Notes: generated from the sequence alone by a model not told the origin. A DNA stretch of 64,000 nt from Dyella sp. BiH032 (GCF_031954525.1 NZ_CP134867.1:1736001-1800000); one strand, 5' to 3'. Positions 51,315-62,280 are shown, numbered from the stretch's first letter. Numbers and translations are program-made.

Positions 51315-52652
51315 ATGCGTTACCCGCGTCCGTGTTCCGTGTTGGTGCTGTGCCTGTCGTTCGCCGCCGCCTCGCACGCCGCCGAGCCGGTGCCCTTCGA
51401 ATCCGCGCGGGCCAAGGCCTGGTTCGACGAGGCGCATCGCCAGTGCGCTGCCGACGGCGGCAAGCTATGGGGCAAGAGCTTGTGCGGGCCGGCGATGTTC
51501 GTCGACCCGGCCACTCGCCGGGTGATCGCCAATCAGGCGGATGCGCAAGGTTTGCTCAAGGCCGAGCAGGGTGTGTTCGTCGGGCGCCTGCCGGACAACG
51601 TTTCTTTCGCCAATACCGCCCTGGATTGGGCCGGCGTGCGCTGGTCCCAGCTGGTCTGGCCGATGCCGGAGGATGCCGGCCAACGCCGCGTGGTGATGGC
51701 GCACGAAGCGTTCCACCGCATCCAGGCCGAGGTGGGGCTGGCGCCGGCGCCCGACGCGCCGGTCGACGCGCTCGACACCTTGCGGGGGCGTTATCTCGTG
51801 CAGCTGGAATGGCGCGCGCTCGCCAAGGCCGTGGCGGCCGCTGACGACCGGGAGCGCCGTCGCCGCGTCGACGACGCGCTGCTGTTCCGTGCCGCGCGCT
51901 ATCGCGAGTTTCCCGAGGCCGCCGCCGCCGAACGCGCGCTGGAGCGCAACGAAGGCGTGGCCGAATACACCGGTATCGCCGTTGGCGCGGTGTCGCCCGA
52001 GGAACGCAAGGCCCTGACCGAAGCGGATCTCACCTCGCATGTATCCGCGCCGAGCTACATCCGCTCCTTCGAGTACGCGACCGGCCCGGCATATGGCTGG
52101 CTGCTCGACCGCTATGCGCCGTCGTGGCGGCAGCGGATACGGGAACAGCCCGACGCCACGCTGTCCGATCTGCTGGCCGCCGCGTTGCGTGCCAAGCCCG
52201 GCGACGCCATGGAGGCCGGGGTCGAACGCCGTGCCGCCGACTACGACGGCGCGACGCTGCTCGCCGCGGAGAAGGCGCGCGAACAGCGGCGCCAGCAGGA
52301 GATCGCGCACTACCGCGCGCAGCTGGTGGATGGGGCGCGTCTCGTGTTGCCGCTGCGCAAGCCGCAGATCATGTTCAATCCCAGCACGCTGGTATCGCTG
52401 GGTGACGTCGGCACGGTCTATCCGACCATGAAGGTCATCGCGGAGTGGGGTTCGATCGAGGTGACCGAAGGCGCCTTGCTCGCGCCGGATTGGAAGAACC
52501 TGTACGTCGCCGTTCCGGGCAAGGATGCGGCCCGGACGGGGACGGTCGCCGGCCCTGGCTGGACGCTCAAGCTCGCCGACGGCTGGCGCTTGAAGGAAGG
52601 CGAGCGGCAGGGCGACCTGAGCTTGAGCCACGAGAACCCGGGCGCACCCTGA
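51315..52652 (+). CDS. Exported zinc-metallopeptidase-like protein (HEAFH)
   Basis: 445 aa with a signal peptide (MRYPRPCSVLVLCLSFAAASHA) after GGAGG. 'VVMAHEAFHRIQAEVG' gives a HExxH zinc site (His130, Glu131, His134), and 'RNEGVAEYTGIAVG' (Glu213 or Glu217) supplies a plausible third ligand, as in gluzincins. The C-terminal ~130 residues form a beta domain ('RLVLPLRKPQIMFNPSTLVSLG', read in parts). The family is not one I can name. Followed by a DUF1579-type gene on the same strand. Confidence 0.7.
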   Translation: MRYPRPCSVLVLCLSFAAASHAAEPVPFESARAKAWFDEAHRQCAADGGKLWGKSLCGPAMFVDPATRRVIANQADAQGLLKAEQGVFVGRLPDNVSFANTALDWAGVRWSQLVWPMPEDAGQRRVVMAHEAFHRIQAEVGLAPAPDAPVDALDTLRGRYLVQLEWRALAKAVAAADDRERRRRVDDALLFRAARYREFPEAAAAERALERNEGVAEYTGIAVGAVSPEERKALTEADLTSHVSAPSYIRSFEYATGPAYGWLLDRYAPSWRQRIREQPDATLSDLLAAALRAKPGDAMEAGVERRAADYDGATLLAAEKAREQRRQQEIAHYRAQLVDGARLVLPLRKPQIMFNPSTLVSLGDVGTVYPTMKVIAEWGSIEVTEGALLAPDWKNLYVAVPGKDAARTGTVAGPGWTLKLADGWRLKEGERQGDLSLSHENPGAP

Positions 52653-52676
52653 CGCCCGACACGCGAGGTGTTTTCG

Positions 52677-53117
52677 ATGCGGGAGACGCTGGAGTTTCTG
52701 ATCGGCCGCTGGACGGGCGAGGAGCAGATCGCCACCACGCGCTGGGGGCAGGGCGGGCCGGCCACGGCGGAGGTGGAAGCACGCCTCGATGTGGGCGGCA
52801 AAGCCGTGGTGATCGACTATCGCGAACAGCGCGACGGCCAGCCGGCGCTGCTGGCGCATGCGGTGATCGCGCCTGGGCCGGAGCACGACCAGTTCCAACT
52901 GTTCTGGTTCGACAGCTACGGCTTCGTACCCTCCGCGCCGGCACCGGGGCATTGGGACGGGCAGCGGCTGACCTTCCTGCGCAGTTCGCCACGCGGACAG
53001 ACGCGGCACGTCTACACGCCGCAAGCCGACGGGAGCTACACGCTTGCGTTGGAAAGCTCGTTCGACGGCGGTGTGCAGTGGGAGCCCGTTATGAGCGGGC
53101 ATTACCGGCGGGCGTAG
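52677..53117 (+). CDS. DUF1579-like protein
   Basis: 146 aa from ATG seven bases after GAGGTG; GTG at 52668 is an alternative. 'LEFLIGRWTGEEQIATTRWG', 'ARLDVGGKAVVIDYREQRDG' and 'FQLFWFDSYGF' match the lipocalin-like DUF1579 family, small beta-barrels of unknown ligand. It is 24 bp after the metallopeptidase-like gene and probably co-transcribed. Confidence 0.75.
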   Translation: MRETLEFLIGRWTGEEQIATTRWGQGGPATAEVEARLDVGGKAVVIDYREQRDGQPALLAHAVIAPGPEHDQFQLFWFDSYGFVPSAPAPGHWDGQRLTFLRSSPRGQTRHVYTPQADGSYTLALESSFDGGVQWEPVMSGHYRRA

Positions 53118-53120
53118 ATG

Positions 53121-53222
53121 TAGGTTGGGGTGAGCGGAACGCGAACCCCAACGGACGCAGGTGCGTGTGCCGACCCATGCGCCGCGCGGTGTTGGGGTTC
53201 GCCGTTGGCTCACCCCAACCTA
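53121..53222. repeat. Paired inverted REP-like units between convergent genes
   Basis: TAGGTTGGGGTGAGC (53121-53135) and GCTCACCCCAACCTA (53208-53222) are perfect 15-bp inverted arms; inside lie GAACCCCAAC and GTTGGGGTTC, a second inverted pair. The same unit occurs singly at 19221. It can form a large cruciform or a bidirectional transcription stop. Confidence 0.85.
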
Positions 53223-53232
53223 CGGTGGTGGG

Positions 53233-54432
53233 TTACACCAGCTGCAGATCCCGCGGCTTCGCGCCGGGAAACACGGACTGCAGCTGGCTCGGTGAGAGCC
53301 CCCACGTCCGCGCGAACAACCCGCCCAGCATGTCGCGGTAATTGTTGAGCACGGGGTAATCCCGGTTCTGCAAAAGATTCTGCGCGTTCACCGCCACCTG
53401 CTCGCCGGCGATGCGGCCGCCGCGCACGCGGCCGCCCAGCACCCAGTACACCGTGCCGTGGCCGTGGTCGGTGCCTTTGTTGCCGTTCTCGCGGAAGGTG
53501 CGGCCGAATTCGGAGACGACCACCACCACGGTGTTGTTCCATTCGTCGCCCAGTGCGTCGGCATAGGCCGCGAGGCCCTGGCCGAGATTGGTGAGATTGT
53601 TGGCGAGCGCGCCGGAGGCGCCGCCCTGGTTGACGTGGGTGTCCCAGCCGCCGACGTCGACGAAGCCCACGCGGTACTGGTCGCGCATCATGGTGGCGAT
53701 GCGCTGCGTCTCGGCGGCGAAGTTCTTCGCGGTGGTGGCGCCGCGGTTGGCCTTCATCATTTCGTCCTGCAGGTCCTTGGAGACCTTCTGGCGCAGTTCC
53801 AGGCCATCGGCCGCGGCGGCGGCGAGCGAGGTGCCCTTGTACATCTCCGCCAGGATGCCGGACTGCCTTTCGTCGAAGGCCGGCTTGGCCACGCCGCGCA
53901 GCGAGATGTTGGGGATGTCCTTGCCGCCGCCCTGAAAGCTCAGTGGCAGCGCGTCGGTGAAGGCGATGGAAGGCACGTTGGCGAGCGAGCCGGAAAGGCG
54001 CGCGAGGAAGCCGGAGCGATAGTCCGTGCGCTGGCCGGTGGGTTCGCCGGACTCGATATTGTCCTGCGTCTCGAAGTGGCTGCGCGACATGTCGTCGGTA
54101 CCGGCGAACGGCACGAAGGCCAGTTGCTTGCGCTGCCACAGCGGATAGAGCGAATCGCGCAGCACGGGGTTGAGGCCCCACTGGCTGTCGAGTGCGATGG
54201 CGCTGTTGGGGTTGGCCGCATCGGGACGCGCGATGGCGATGGTCGGTCGCGATTCGTAATAGAAGTCGCTGCCGCAGGGCACCAGCAGGTTGTTGCAGTC
54301 GTAGCCGCCGCGCAGGAACACCAGCAGGAAGCGCGGCGTGCTGGCCGGCGCGGCGAACAGGCGGCCGGAGTAGGAGAACAGCGGCGCCGTGGCGGCGGCC
54401 GCGGCGGCGAAGAGGAATTCACGGCGATTCAT
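53233..54432 (-). CDS. DUF1501-family exported protein
   Basis: 399 aa from MNRREFLFAAAAAATAPLF with GAGG nine bases upstream. 'NRREFL' is a weak Tat-like motif before the hydrophobic stretch. Sulfatase-like core motifs: 'RFLLVFLRGGYDCNNLLVP', 'SRSHFETQDNIESG', 'GGWDTHVNQGG' and 'VVSEFGRTFRENGNKGTDHG'. DUF1501 proteins belong to the alkaline-phosphatase superfamily and nearly always pair with DUF1800 proteins, as here (10-bp gap). The substrate is unknown. Confidence 0.93.
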   Translation of the reverse strand: MNRREFLFAAAAAATAPLFSYSGRLFAAPASTPRFLLVFLRGGYDCNNLLVPCGSDFYYESRPTIAIARPDAANPNSAIALDSQWGLNPVLRDSLYPLWQRKQLAFVPFAGTDDMSRSHFETQDNIESGEPTGQRTDYRSGFLARLSGSLANVPSIAFTDALPLSFQGGGKDIPNISLRGVAKPAFDERQSGILAEMYKGTSLAAAAADGLELRQKVSKDLQDEMMKANRGATTAKNFAAETQRIATMMRDQYRVGFVDVGGWDTHVNQGGASGALANNLTNLGQGLAAYADALGDEWNNTVVVVVSEFGRTFRENGNKGTDHGHGTVYWVLGGRVRGGRIAGEQVAVNAQNLLQNRDYPVLNNYRDMLGGLFARTWGLSPSQLQSVFPGAKPRDLQLV

Positions 54433-54442
54433 GCGTGCCACC

Positions 54443-56002
<1,560 letters not shown>

Positions 56003-56159
56003 GCGTCTTGGCTTCCTGGCGGTTGACGGCGACGGAGGTTGCGTGGACTGACAACGCGGCACCTTGCCATGCGCCGACACGCCGCGTCCGTGGAGCGAGC
56101 CGCATTCGGTCGAGATTCATGCGGGAAGCCGCCGCATGAAATTGCGGTGGAGACGCTGT

Positions 56160-56447
56160 TCAGAACTCGTCGACGAATTCCACCATGAGGGCCAGCTCGC
56201 GCGCGCCCAGTTCGGCCACATTGCGCACGGTCTCCACCTTGTTGCCGGGCGCCTCGATCTCGACGCGGACGATGCTGCCCGGGTTGTCGTCGACCAGTTC
56301 GCTGGAGCTGGAGTCGTCGCGCATCTCGTCCATCGATTCCTCGTCGACGTCTTCGACGTGCTCGATGCCTTCGATGCCGCGCAGCGTGTTGATCAGGGTA
56401 TCGGCGCTGTCATGGTTGCCGAAGATGCGCATACGAATCATGGGCAT
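56160..56447 (-). CDS. Small acidic ferredoxin-fold-like protein
   Basis: 95 aa, strongly acidic. 'MIRMRIFGNHDSADTLINTL' and 'GIEHVEDVDEES' followed by 'SIVRVEIEAPGNKVETVRNV' suggest a beta-alpha-beta-beta-alpha-beta (ACT/ferredoxin-like) fold with an acidic, Ser-rich loop ('MRDDSSSSELVDDNPG'). Family not recognised. Lies between the DUF1800 gene and the divergent methyltransferase gene. Confidence 0.65.
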   Translation of the reverse strand: MPMIRMRIFGNHDSADTLINTLRGIEGIEHVEDVDEESMDEMRDDSSSSELVDDNPGSIVRVEIEAPGNKVETVRNVAELGARELALMVEFVDEF

Positions 56448-56646
56448 GGCCGGGACTCCGGAACGTTACGGACTGGACAGCATGCTGGCGCGGCCGGCGT
56501 ATGCGGCGGGTGATGTGGAGGGAAAGAGCAGGCGAAAAGCGGTCGCGGTAGCGGTAGGAGGGCTTCCTGCGGCGATAATCCCTGCTTGGCCGCGGAGCGC
56601 CTCTCCGTTCGACCCGCGCCTTTCCCGAACCGGATTGCGAACCGCC

Positions 56647-57252
56647 ATGCCCAAGACTTACGACCGCGCCTATTTCGACAAGTGGTACCGCCACCCGCGC
56701 CATTCCGTGGCTTCGCCCGCCGAATTGCGGCGCAAGGTGGCGATGGTGGTGGCTGTGGCCGAGTACTACCTGGGGCGCCCCCTCCGCAACGTGCTGGACG
56801 TGGGCTGCGGCGAGGCGCCGTGGCGCGCGCACCTGCGTGCGCTGCGGCCCGGCGTGGCCTATCGCGGACTGGATGCCAGCGAATACGTGGTCGCGCGCTA
56901 CGGGCGCAGCCGCAACATCGGCTGGGCCCGCTTCGGCCAGCTCGCGGAGCTGCGCTTCGACGAGCGCTTCGACCTGATCGTGTGCACGGACGTGCTGCAT
57001 TACCTCAAGCCGGCGGAGATCCGCGCCGGCCTGACCGGCATCGTGGATATGCTGGAAGGCGTGGCCTTCCTCGAGGCCTATACCAGCAAGGACGACGTCG
57101 CCGGCGACCACGACGGGTTCGTGGCCCGCGCGCCCTCGTGGTACCTGCATGCCTTCCGCGAGGCCGGCCTGCTGCCGTGCGGTTCGCATTGCTATCTGGG
57201 CCCCCGCCTGGAACGGCGGATCGCCGCCCTGGAGCGGGCCCAGCTGGCCTGA
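56647..57252 (+). CDS. SAM-dependent class I methyltransferase
   Basis: 201 aa from MPKTYDRAYFDKWYRHP. Motif I 'RNVLDVGCGEAPWRAHL', motif II 'AYRGLDASEYVV' and 'FDLIVCTDVLHYL' (motif IV) are all clear. The short length means no accessory domain. The frame open upstream to 56185 overlaps the acidic-protein gene on the other strand and is not coding. Substrate unknown. Confidence 0.9.
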   Translation: MPKTYDRAYFDKWYRHPRHSVASPAELRRKVAMVVAVAEYYLGRPLRNVLDVGCGEAPWRAHLRALRPGVAYRGLDASEYVVARYGRSRNIGWARFGQLAELRFDERFDLIVCTDVLHYLKPAEIRAGLTGIVDMLEGVAFLEAYTSKDDVAGDHDGFVARAPSWYLHAFREAGLLPCGSHCYLGPRLERRIAALERAQLA

Positions 57253-57363
57253 GCCGGGACGGGGCGGGCTGTGCGGCGGTTGGCTAAAAACTAGCCACCG
57301 TTGCCGCTATGATCGACCGGCGCCCAGCGAAGGGCGCCTCAGTTCAACGACCTAGGGATAGCC

Positions 57364-58161
57364 ATGTCGGACATCGGACGCGTCATCAGCCGCCATCGCA
57401 ACAATGCGGCGCTTTCCATCGTCATCCTCGTTTTCGCAGCCCTGCTGCTGGCCTGCGCCGCCTTGCTGCTGACCGTCCGCGGCCACGCCCGGCCCGACGG
57501 CGCGGCCATGATGAACGGCAGCATGATCGGCTGCGCGGTGATCGGCCTGGCGCTGGTCGGCGGCGCCCTGCTCATGCGCCGCACCTACTGGGTATTGGGC
57601 GAAGAAGGCGTGGCGCGACACGGCGGCCGCGGCACGGAGTCGTGGCGCTTCGACCGCATCGCCGAGACCTGCCAGTTCTATCGCGCCGGCCTGCCGGTCG
57701 GGTTGGCCTGGCGCGGCGAGGGCGACCAGGCCTGGGGCGCGGTGAATGCTCACCTGAGCGGCTACCGCAAGTTCCATGACGCGCTGGAGCGCGCCTATCT
57801 CAACGCCCGCCTGCCGCGGCTGATCGCGGAGCTGGAGCGCGGCCACACGCTGGAGTTCAAGGTGCTCACGCAGCTGGGGCAGGCGCAGCGCGACATGGCT
57901 ACCGGCATTCGCGCGTATCTGCGCGCATCGACCGCGAAGGCGGTACGCATCAGCTTGACGGCGGTGACGCTGCAGGGGCGCGAGGTGCCGTTTGCGGATG
58001 TGGTGGAGATGGACTTGACGCAGTGGACGTCGCGGTTGCGCTTGCATTTGCGTGATGGCACGCGGGTGGAGCTGGATTATCAGGTGTTGTTCGATGCGAC
58101 GTTGGTGATGGCGTTGATTGGGGCGTTGATTCCGGTTCGGGGGGTTAGGGAGGCGGCTTAG
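57364..58161 (+). CDS. Membrane protein with DUF6585-like cytosolic domain
   Basis: 265 aa. Two membrane helices near the N-terminus (about residues 18-38 and 55-72), then a PH-like beta domain ('TYWVLGEEGVARHGG', 'ESWRFDRIAETCQFYRAG') and a helix plus strands ('YRKFHDALERAYLNARLPRL'), as in DUF6585 proteins. The 111-bp gap before it holds two small hairpins (57281-57297 and 57319-57338). No function known. Confidence 0.7.
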   Translation: MSDIGRVISRHRNNAALSIVILVFAALLLACAALLLTVRGHARPDGAAMMNGSMIGCAVIGLALVGGALLMRRTYWVLGEEGVARHGGRGTESWRFDRIAETCQFYRAGLPVGLAWRGEGDQAWGAVNAHLSGYRKFHDALERAYLNARLPRLIAELERGHTLEFKVLTQLGQAQRDMATGIRAYLRASTAKAVRISLTAVTLQGREVPFADVVEMDLTQWTSRLRLHLRDGTRVELDYQVLFDATLVMALIGALIPVRGVREAA

Positions 58162-58195
58162 TTTTTTTGCGCAGGGCTTGGCGGTTTGGCTCGCT

Positions 58196-58602
58196 TGTCG
58201 CGTTATTGCCAGTCTTGTCTCGCCCCGTTGGGGCGAGGGTTTCGCTCTCCTGCCGGAGAGCGAGTTACTTCTTCTTTGCTTGCCCAAAGAAGAAGTAACC
58301 AAGAAGAAAAGGCACCCTGCGCGGCGCCCTCCGCAGCCTTCGCTGCTGCGGGTGCGTTGAGGGCTGGCCGGGCTTTTCGACAGGGCATCCATGCCCTGAT
58401 CGAAAAGGCGGGGGCGTCCTGCCCCCGCCCCGCTTCGCGGGCCTGATCGTCCAGCCCTCACCGCCGCGAAGGGAACCCGGCAGATCAAGAGCGGCACGGA
58501 GCGTCGCTTCGCTCGCTCTGGTTTGGTCATTAGGCTGCTTGCCGCGGTACCGCACTTCTCCTTCTCCCCTCCGGGGAGAAGGCGGGATGAGGGGCGGGTG
58601 CT
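58196..58602 (+). repeat. Dispersed ~410-bp intergenic repeat, copy B
   Basis: Same modules and orientation as copy A (19332). It contains the cleaner hairpins GTTACTTCTTCTTTG / CAAAGAAGAAGTAAC-type (58264-58298), CTTTTCGACAGGGCAT / ATGCCCTGATCGAAAAG (58373-58406) and CTTCTCC / GGAGAAG. Starts 35 bp after the DUF6585-type gene and fills nearly the whole gap to the DUF3472 gene. Confidence 0.88.
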
Positions 58603-58694
58603 TGCACAGTCGTTGCTACAGCGACATTACCCAAGCCGCCACGCAGCAACTTCCTCTCTACCGAAGAACAAGCCGCCACGCACCGCCCATCCCC

Positions 58695-59987
58695 TCAAGG
58701 CAACCGATCCAAATCCACCTCCGGCGGCACCCCCTTCGCCGTACGCACGAACGTCTGCCCGGACGTCACCGGCGGCGTAAAGAATCCATCGTTGCGCAGG
58801 TAGAACGCATCGCCACCGCTCACGCCACCGGCGAAGTCGAGGCGCTGTTTGTTGAGCCCGGTGGGGTCGACGTCGTAATACGCCGAGGTCAATTCAGCCC
58901 ATGCTCCGCCGGCCGGCTTGGCCCATTCGTTACCGTAGACGGCGCGGCGTCCGACATAGCCATGGTCCGGATCGAAGGACTCCAGGAAGGAATACAGGCC
59001 GCGCAGATACGTGGCGACGCCGGGGTATTTCCAGGTGGCGATCAGGTGCCACTCGCAGTTGCCTTGCGCGGTCTGCGTCTCGCACTGGCCTCGCGCGGCG
59101 GCGTCGGCGAACCATGAGGTGAACAAGGTGTTGCCTTCACCGTCGAGCTGCGCGCGCGTGAGGAAGCGATACGTATGCCCGGCCACCCAGTCGTAGCGCA
59201 GGTGGCTCTGGCCGCCGGTGCCTTCGCCGCCGAAGCCGTTGGTGATCACGCCGGGGCCTTTGCGCACGAGGGTGGTGCTGCCGCCGCTCGGCGGGTCCCA
59301 GACGGAGAACAGTACGCGGCGTTCGGTGGGCGAGTTCACTTGGATGCCGAAATAGCCGACGTTGAAGCCGTTGGCCATGTAGTACGAGCCCACCGGGTCT
59401 TCGCCGACCGGCACGGTGATTTCGCTGTAGAAGTACTCGGTATTCGCCGGTGCCTTGAAGCCCAGATGCACGGACGGGCCGCGGCGGGACCAGTAGAAAT
59501 TCGCCGGATCGTTGGCGAAGACCGTGCCGGCCGCGGTGGCGCTGCCGCTGGCTTGCAGGCCGGTGATGTCGCCGTAGTAGCCGCCATCGGTGGACACGCC
59601 TTGCAGGTCCACTTTCACGTAGCCGGGTTGCGCGATGGTGAAGCGGCCGGCCTCGAACGGTCCGGCCGCGGTGCTGCTGAGGTTGACCAGGTGCGACTCG
59701 CCGGCGACGGTGACTTTCACGGTGCTGTGGCTGGCCCCATTGAGCGCGCCGACTAGCGCGAGATCGAGCTCGCCTGCTTGCTGCACGTCGAAGTACACGC
59801 TGATCACTGCCTTGCCGGAATCCCAGTGGTGCAGGCCGTCGTCGGCGATGGTTTCGTTGGCCGTGGGCGAGTTTTGAGTGACATAGGCATTGCCGCCCAA
59901 CGGCACGGTGACGGCCGCATCCTGCGCGGCGGCGGTGGCGGACAGGACGAACAGCAGGCCAAGGCTTCGGTACGCAATCGATCGCAT
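58695..59987 (-). CDS. Exported DUF5077/DUF3472 protein, paralogue 2
   Basis: 430 aa with a signal peptide (MRSIAYRSLGLLFVLSATAAA) after GGGAGG. N-terminal DUF5077-like domain (about 25-145: 'LGGNAYVTQNSPTANETIAD', 'VISVYFDVQQAGELDLALVG') with carbohydrate-binding-like strands; then DUF3472 (about 170-400: 'FYWSRRGPSVHLGFKAP', 'YFYSEITVPVGEDPVGSYYM', 'GFNVGYFGIQVNS', 'RRVLFSVWDPP'). It is about 80% similar by eye to the neighbour at 60064 and has a 10-residue Cys-bearing insertion ('GQCETQTAQGNCEW'). Tandem duplication. Confidence 0.88.
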   Translation of the reverse strand: MRSIAYRSLGLLFVLSATAAAQDAAVTVPLGGNAYVTQNSPTANETIADDGLHHWDSGKAVISVYFDVQQAGELDLALVGALNGASHSTVKVTVAGESHLVNLSSTAAGPFEAGRFTIAQPGYVKVDLQGVSTDGGYYGDITGLQASGSATAAGTVFANDPANFYWSRRGPSVHLGFKAPANTEYFYSEITVPVGEDPVGSYYMANGFNVGYFGIQVNSPTERRVLFSVWDPPSGGSTTLVRKGPGVITNGFGGEGTGGQSHLRYDWVAGHTYRFLTRAQLDGEGNTLFTSWFADAAARGQCETQTAQGNCEWHLIATWKYPGVATYLRGLYSFLESFDPDHGYVGRRAVYGNEWAKPAGGAWAELTSAYYDVDPTGLNKQRLDFAGGVSGGDAFYLRNDGFFTPPVTSGQTFVRTAKGVPPEVDLDRLP

Positions 59988-60063
59988 GATTCCCTCCCGG
60001 GTGGATGGCATGGATGCATGGGAGAGGCCGCGCGGCCTCTCCGGCATACGGACAGGCGCGCCC

Positions 60064-61320
60064 TTACGGCAGCGCGTTGAGGTCGATGTTCGGCGGCGTG
60101 CCGTTGGCCGTGCGCACGAAGGTCTGGCCGGACGCGACGGATGGCGTGAAGAAGCCATCGTTGCGTAGGTAGAACGCGTTGCCGCCGCTCAGGCCGCCGG
60201 CGAAATCCAGGCGCTGCTGGTTCAGGCCGGTGGCGTCGACGTCGTAGTAAGCGGACGTCAGTTCCGTCCACGCGCCGCCCGCGGGTTTCGCCCACTCGTT
60301 GCCATAGGTGGCACGCCGGCCGATCCAGCCGCGTTCGGCGTCGAAGCATTCGAGGAACGAGTACAGGCCCGTGAGATACGCGCTGGTGCCTGGGTATTTC
60401 CAGGTGGCGATCAGGTTCCAGGTGGCCGGCGAGGCGGCATCGGAGAACCACGAGGTGTATAGCGTATTGCCGCCGCCGTCGGGCTGCGCGCGGGTGAGGA
60501 AACGATAGGTGTGGCCCGCCACCCACGGATACACCAGGTAGCTCTGCCCACCGGTGCCTTCGCCGCCGAAGCCGTTGGTGGTGACGTTGGTGCCCTTGCG
60601 CACGAGCGTGGTGCTACCGCCGCTGGGCGGATCCCACACGGAGAACAGCACGCGGCGTTCCGTGGCGGAGTTCACCTGGATGCCGAAATAGCCCACGTTG
60701 AAGCCGTTGGCCATGAAGTACGAGCCGATCGCGTCCTGCCCGGACGGCACGTTGATCTCGCTGTAGAAATACTCAGTGCTTGCCGGCGCCTGGAAGCCCA
60801 GGTGGACGGAAGGACCGCGGCGCGACCAGTAGTAGTTGGAGGCGTCATTGGCGAACACTGTGCCGGCCGCGGTGGCACTGCCGCCGATCTGCAGTCCGCT
60901 GATGTCGCCGTAGTAACCGCCATTGGTGGTCACGCCTTGCAGGTCCACCTTCACGTAGCCGGCCTGTGACACGGTGAATGTGCCGGCATCGAACGGTCCT
61001 GCCGAGGTGCTGCTGAGATTCACCAGATGCGACTGGCCCGCCACGGTAACTCTCACCGTGCTGCTGCTGGCGCCATTGAGCGAGCCCGCCAATGCCAGGG
61101 AAAGATTCCCGCCCTGTTTCACGTCGAAATACACGCTGATCACTGCCTGGCTGGAATTCCAGTTGTGCAGGCCGGTGTCGTTGATCAGCTCGTTCGCACT
61201 GGACGATGGCTGAGTGATGAAGGCATTGCCGCCCAGCGGCACGGTGGTGGCGGCCTTGGCGGCGACCGTGCCCGATAAAGCGAGCAACAGGCCGAGGCTC
61301 CGATACGCAATCGATCGCAT
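60064..61320 (-). CDS. Exported DUF5077/DUF3472 protein, paralogue 1
   Basis: 418 aa; identical signal-peptide start (MRSIAYRSLGLL) and identical ribosome-site layout as the paralogue 76 bp downstream, so the duplication included the 5' region. Same two domains, without the Cys insertion. 'YGNEWAKPAGGAWTELTSAYY' is shared nearly word for word. DUF3472 proteins are secreted and of unknown function, often linked to glycan or cell-wall metabolism. The candidate DeoR operator lies 109 bp upstream. Confidence 0.9.
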   Translation of the reverse strand: MRSIAYRSLGLLLALSGTVAAKAATTVPLGGNAFITQPSSSANELINDTGLHNWNSSQAVISVYFDVKQGGNLSLALAGSLNGASSSTVRVTVAGQSHLVNLSSTSAGPFDAGTFTVSQAGYVKVDLQGVTTNGGYYGDISGLQIGGSATAAGTVFANDASNYYWSRRGPSVHLGFQAPASTEYFYSEINVPSGQDAIGSYFMANGFNVGYFGIQVNSATERRVLFSVWDPPSGGSTTLVRKGTNVTTNGFGGEGTGGQSYLVYPWVAGHTYRFLTRAQPDGGGNTLYTSWFSDAASPATWNLIATWKYPGTSAYLTGLYSFLECFDAERGWIGRRATYGNEWAKPAGGAWTELTSAYYDVDATGLNQQRLDFAGGLSGGNAFYLRNDGFFTPSVASGQTFVRTANGTPPNIDLNALP

Positions 61321-61865
61321 GACTCCCTCCCAAATGAATGACGTTCGTTTCGTCGGGCGGGCCGCTCCCCCGAGCGGTCCGGAAAACGGGTCAGCAGGTG
61401 TGGCGGTTGTGGCGATGTCGTTCAGGTGCTTTCGTTTTCGTTTTTGGCGAAAACGAAAGTTATTGATTTGAAACAGAAGTTAATCGACAGAAATCGGAGA
61501 ATAATGAAAGTTCGGTGCAATGCAAGTGCTTGGGCTGCTGTCAGGCAAAGAGGGGGAAAGGAGGAAGTGGTGCACTGAGGTGCGAAGCCATGCTCCCCAG
61601 CGCGCGAGCGCGCGAGCGCGCGGCGAACGCCGCGATGGTCGGCTTATGAGGGGTGGGACAAGGTTGGCGGCACACGCGCTACAACACGAGCCGTGTCGCG
61701 ACTGGATGACTCGCTTCGCTCGCCCCTATGGGCGCTGTCCGCACTGCGCGCGCTCGTCCGGTCTGCGCCGGAATGATGAGGGTGAGAAAGCGAGGTGAAC
61801 GTCAGCGCCTCGCGTTGGGGTTAGGGCTCACCTCGACCTACGACGCTTTCGTAGAAGCGTTCCCG
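61321..61865. other. Promoter region of the DUF3472 pair
   Basis: 545 bp. AT-rich from 61430 to 61520 with the perfect inverted repeat described separately. Around 61600 there is a low-complexity GCGCGAGCGCGCGAGC run, and around 61750-61860 decayed REP-like fragments. No gene recognised. Confidence 0.5.
61429..61459. promoter_or_regulatory. Perfect 12-bp inverted repeat, candidate DeoR-family operator
   Basis: CTTTCGTTTTCG-N7-CGAAAACGAAAG. GAAA/TTTC-rich repeats of this type are the usual operators of DeoR-family sugar repressors (AgaR/GatR class). A DeoR-type regulator is encoded 845 bp away at 62304-63110. The site is 109 bp before the first DUF3472 gene. Confidence 0.55.
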
Positions 61866-62280
61866 CGAGCACCCGCCCCTCATCCCGCCTTCTCCCCGGA
61901 GGGGAGAAGGAGAAGTGCGGTACCGCTGCAAGCAGCCAACCAGAAAACGAGAGCGAGGCGAAGCCGATGCTCCGTGTGGCTCTTGATCTGCCGGGTTCCC
62001 TTCGCGGCGGTGAGGGCTGGACGATCAGGCCCGCGAAGCGGGGCGGGGACAGGGATGTCCCCGCCTTTTCGATCAGGGCAGGATGCCCTGTCGAAAAGCC
62101 CGGCCAGCCCTCAACGTACCCGGAGGTGGCGAAGGCCACCGGAGGGCGCCGCGCAGGGTGCCTTTCTTCTTGGTTACTTCTTCTTTGGCATCAAAGAAGA
62201 AGTAACTCGCTCTCCGGCAGGAGAGCGAAACCCTCGCCCCGCCAGGGGCGAGACAAGGCTGGCGACGCACCCGCGACAAC
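61866..62280 (-). repeat. Dispersed ~410-bp intergenic repeat, copy C (inverted)
   Basis: Same modules as copies A and B in reverse orientation; GGGACAGGGATGTCCCC replaces the GCGGGGGCGTCCTGCCCCC module, a compensated change that keeps the hairpin. With copy B it encloses the two DUF3472 genes as a ~3.3-kb segment between inverted repeats. Confidence 0.88.
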
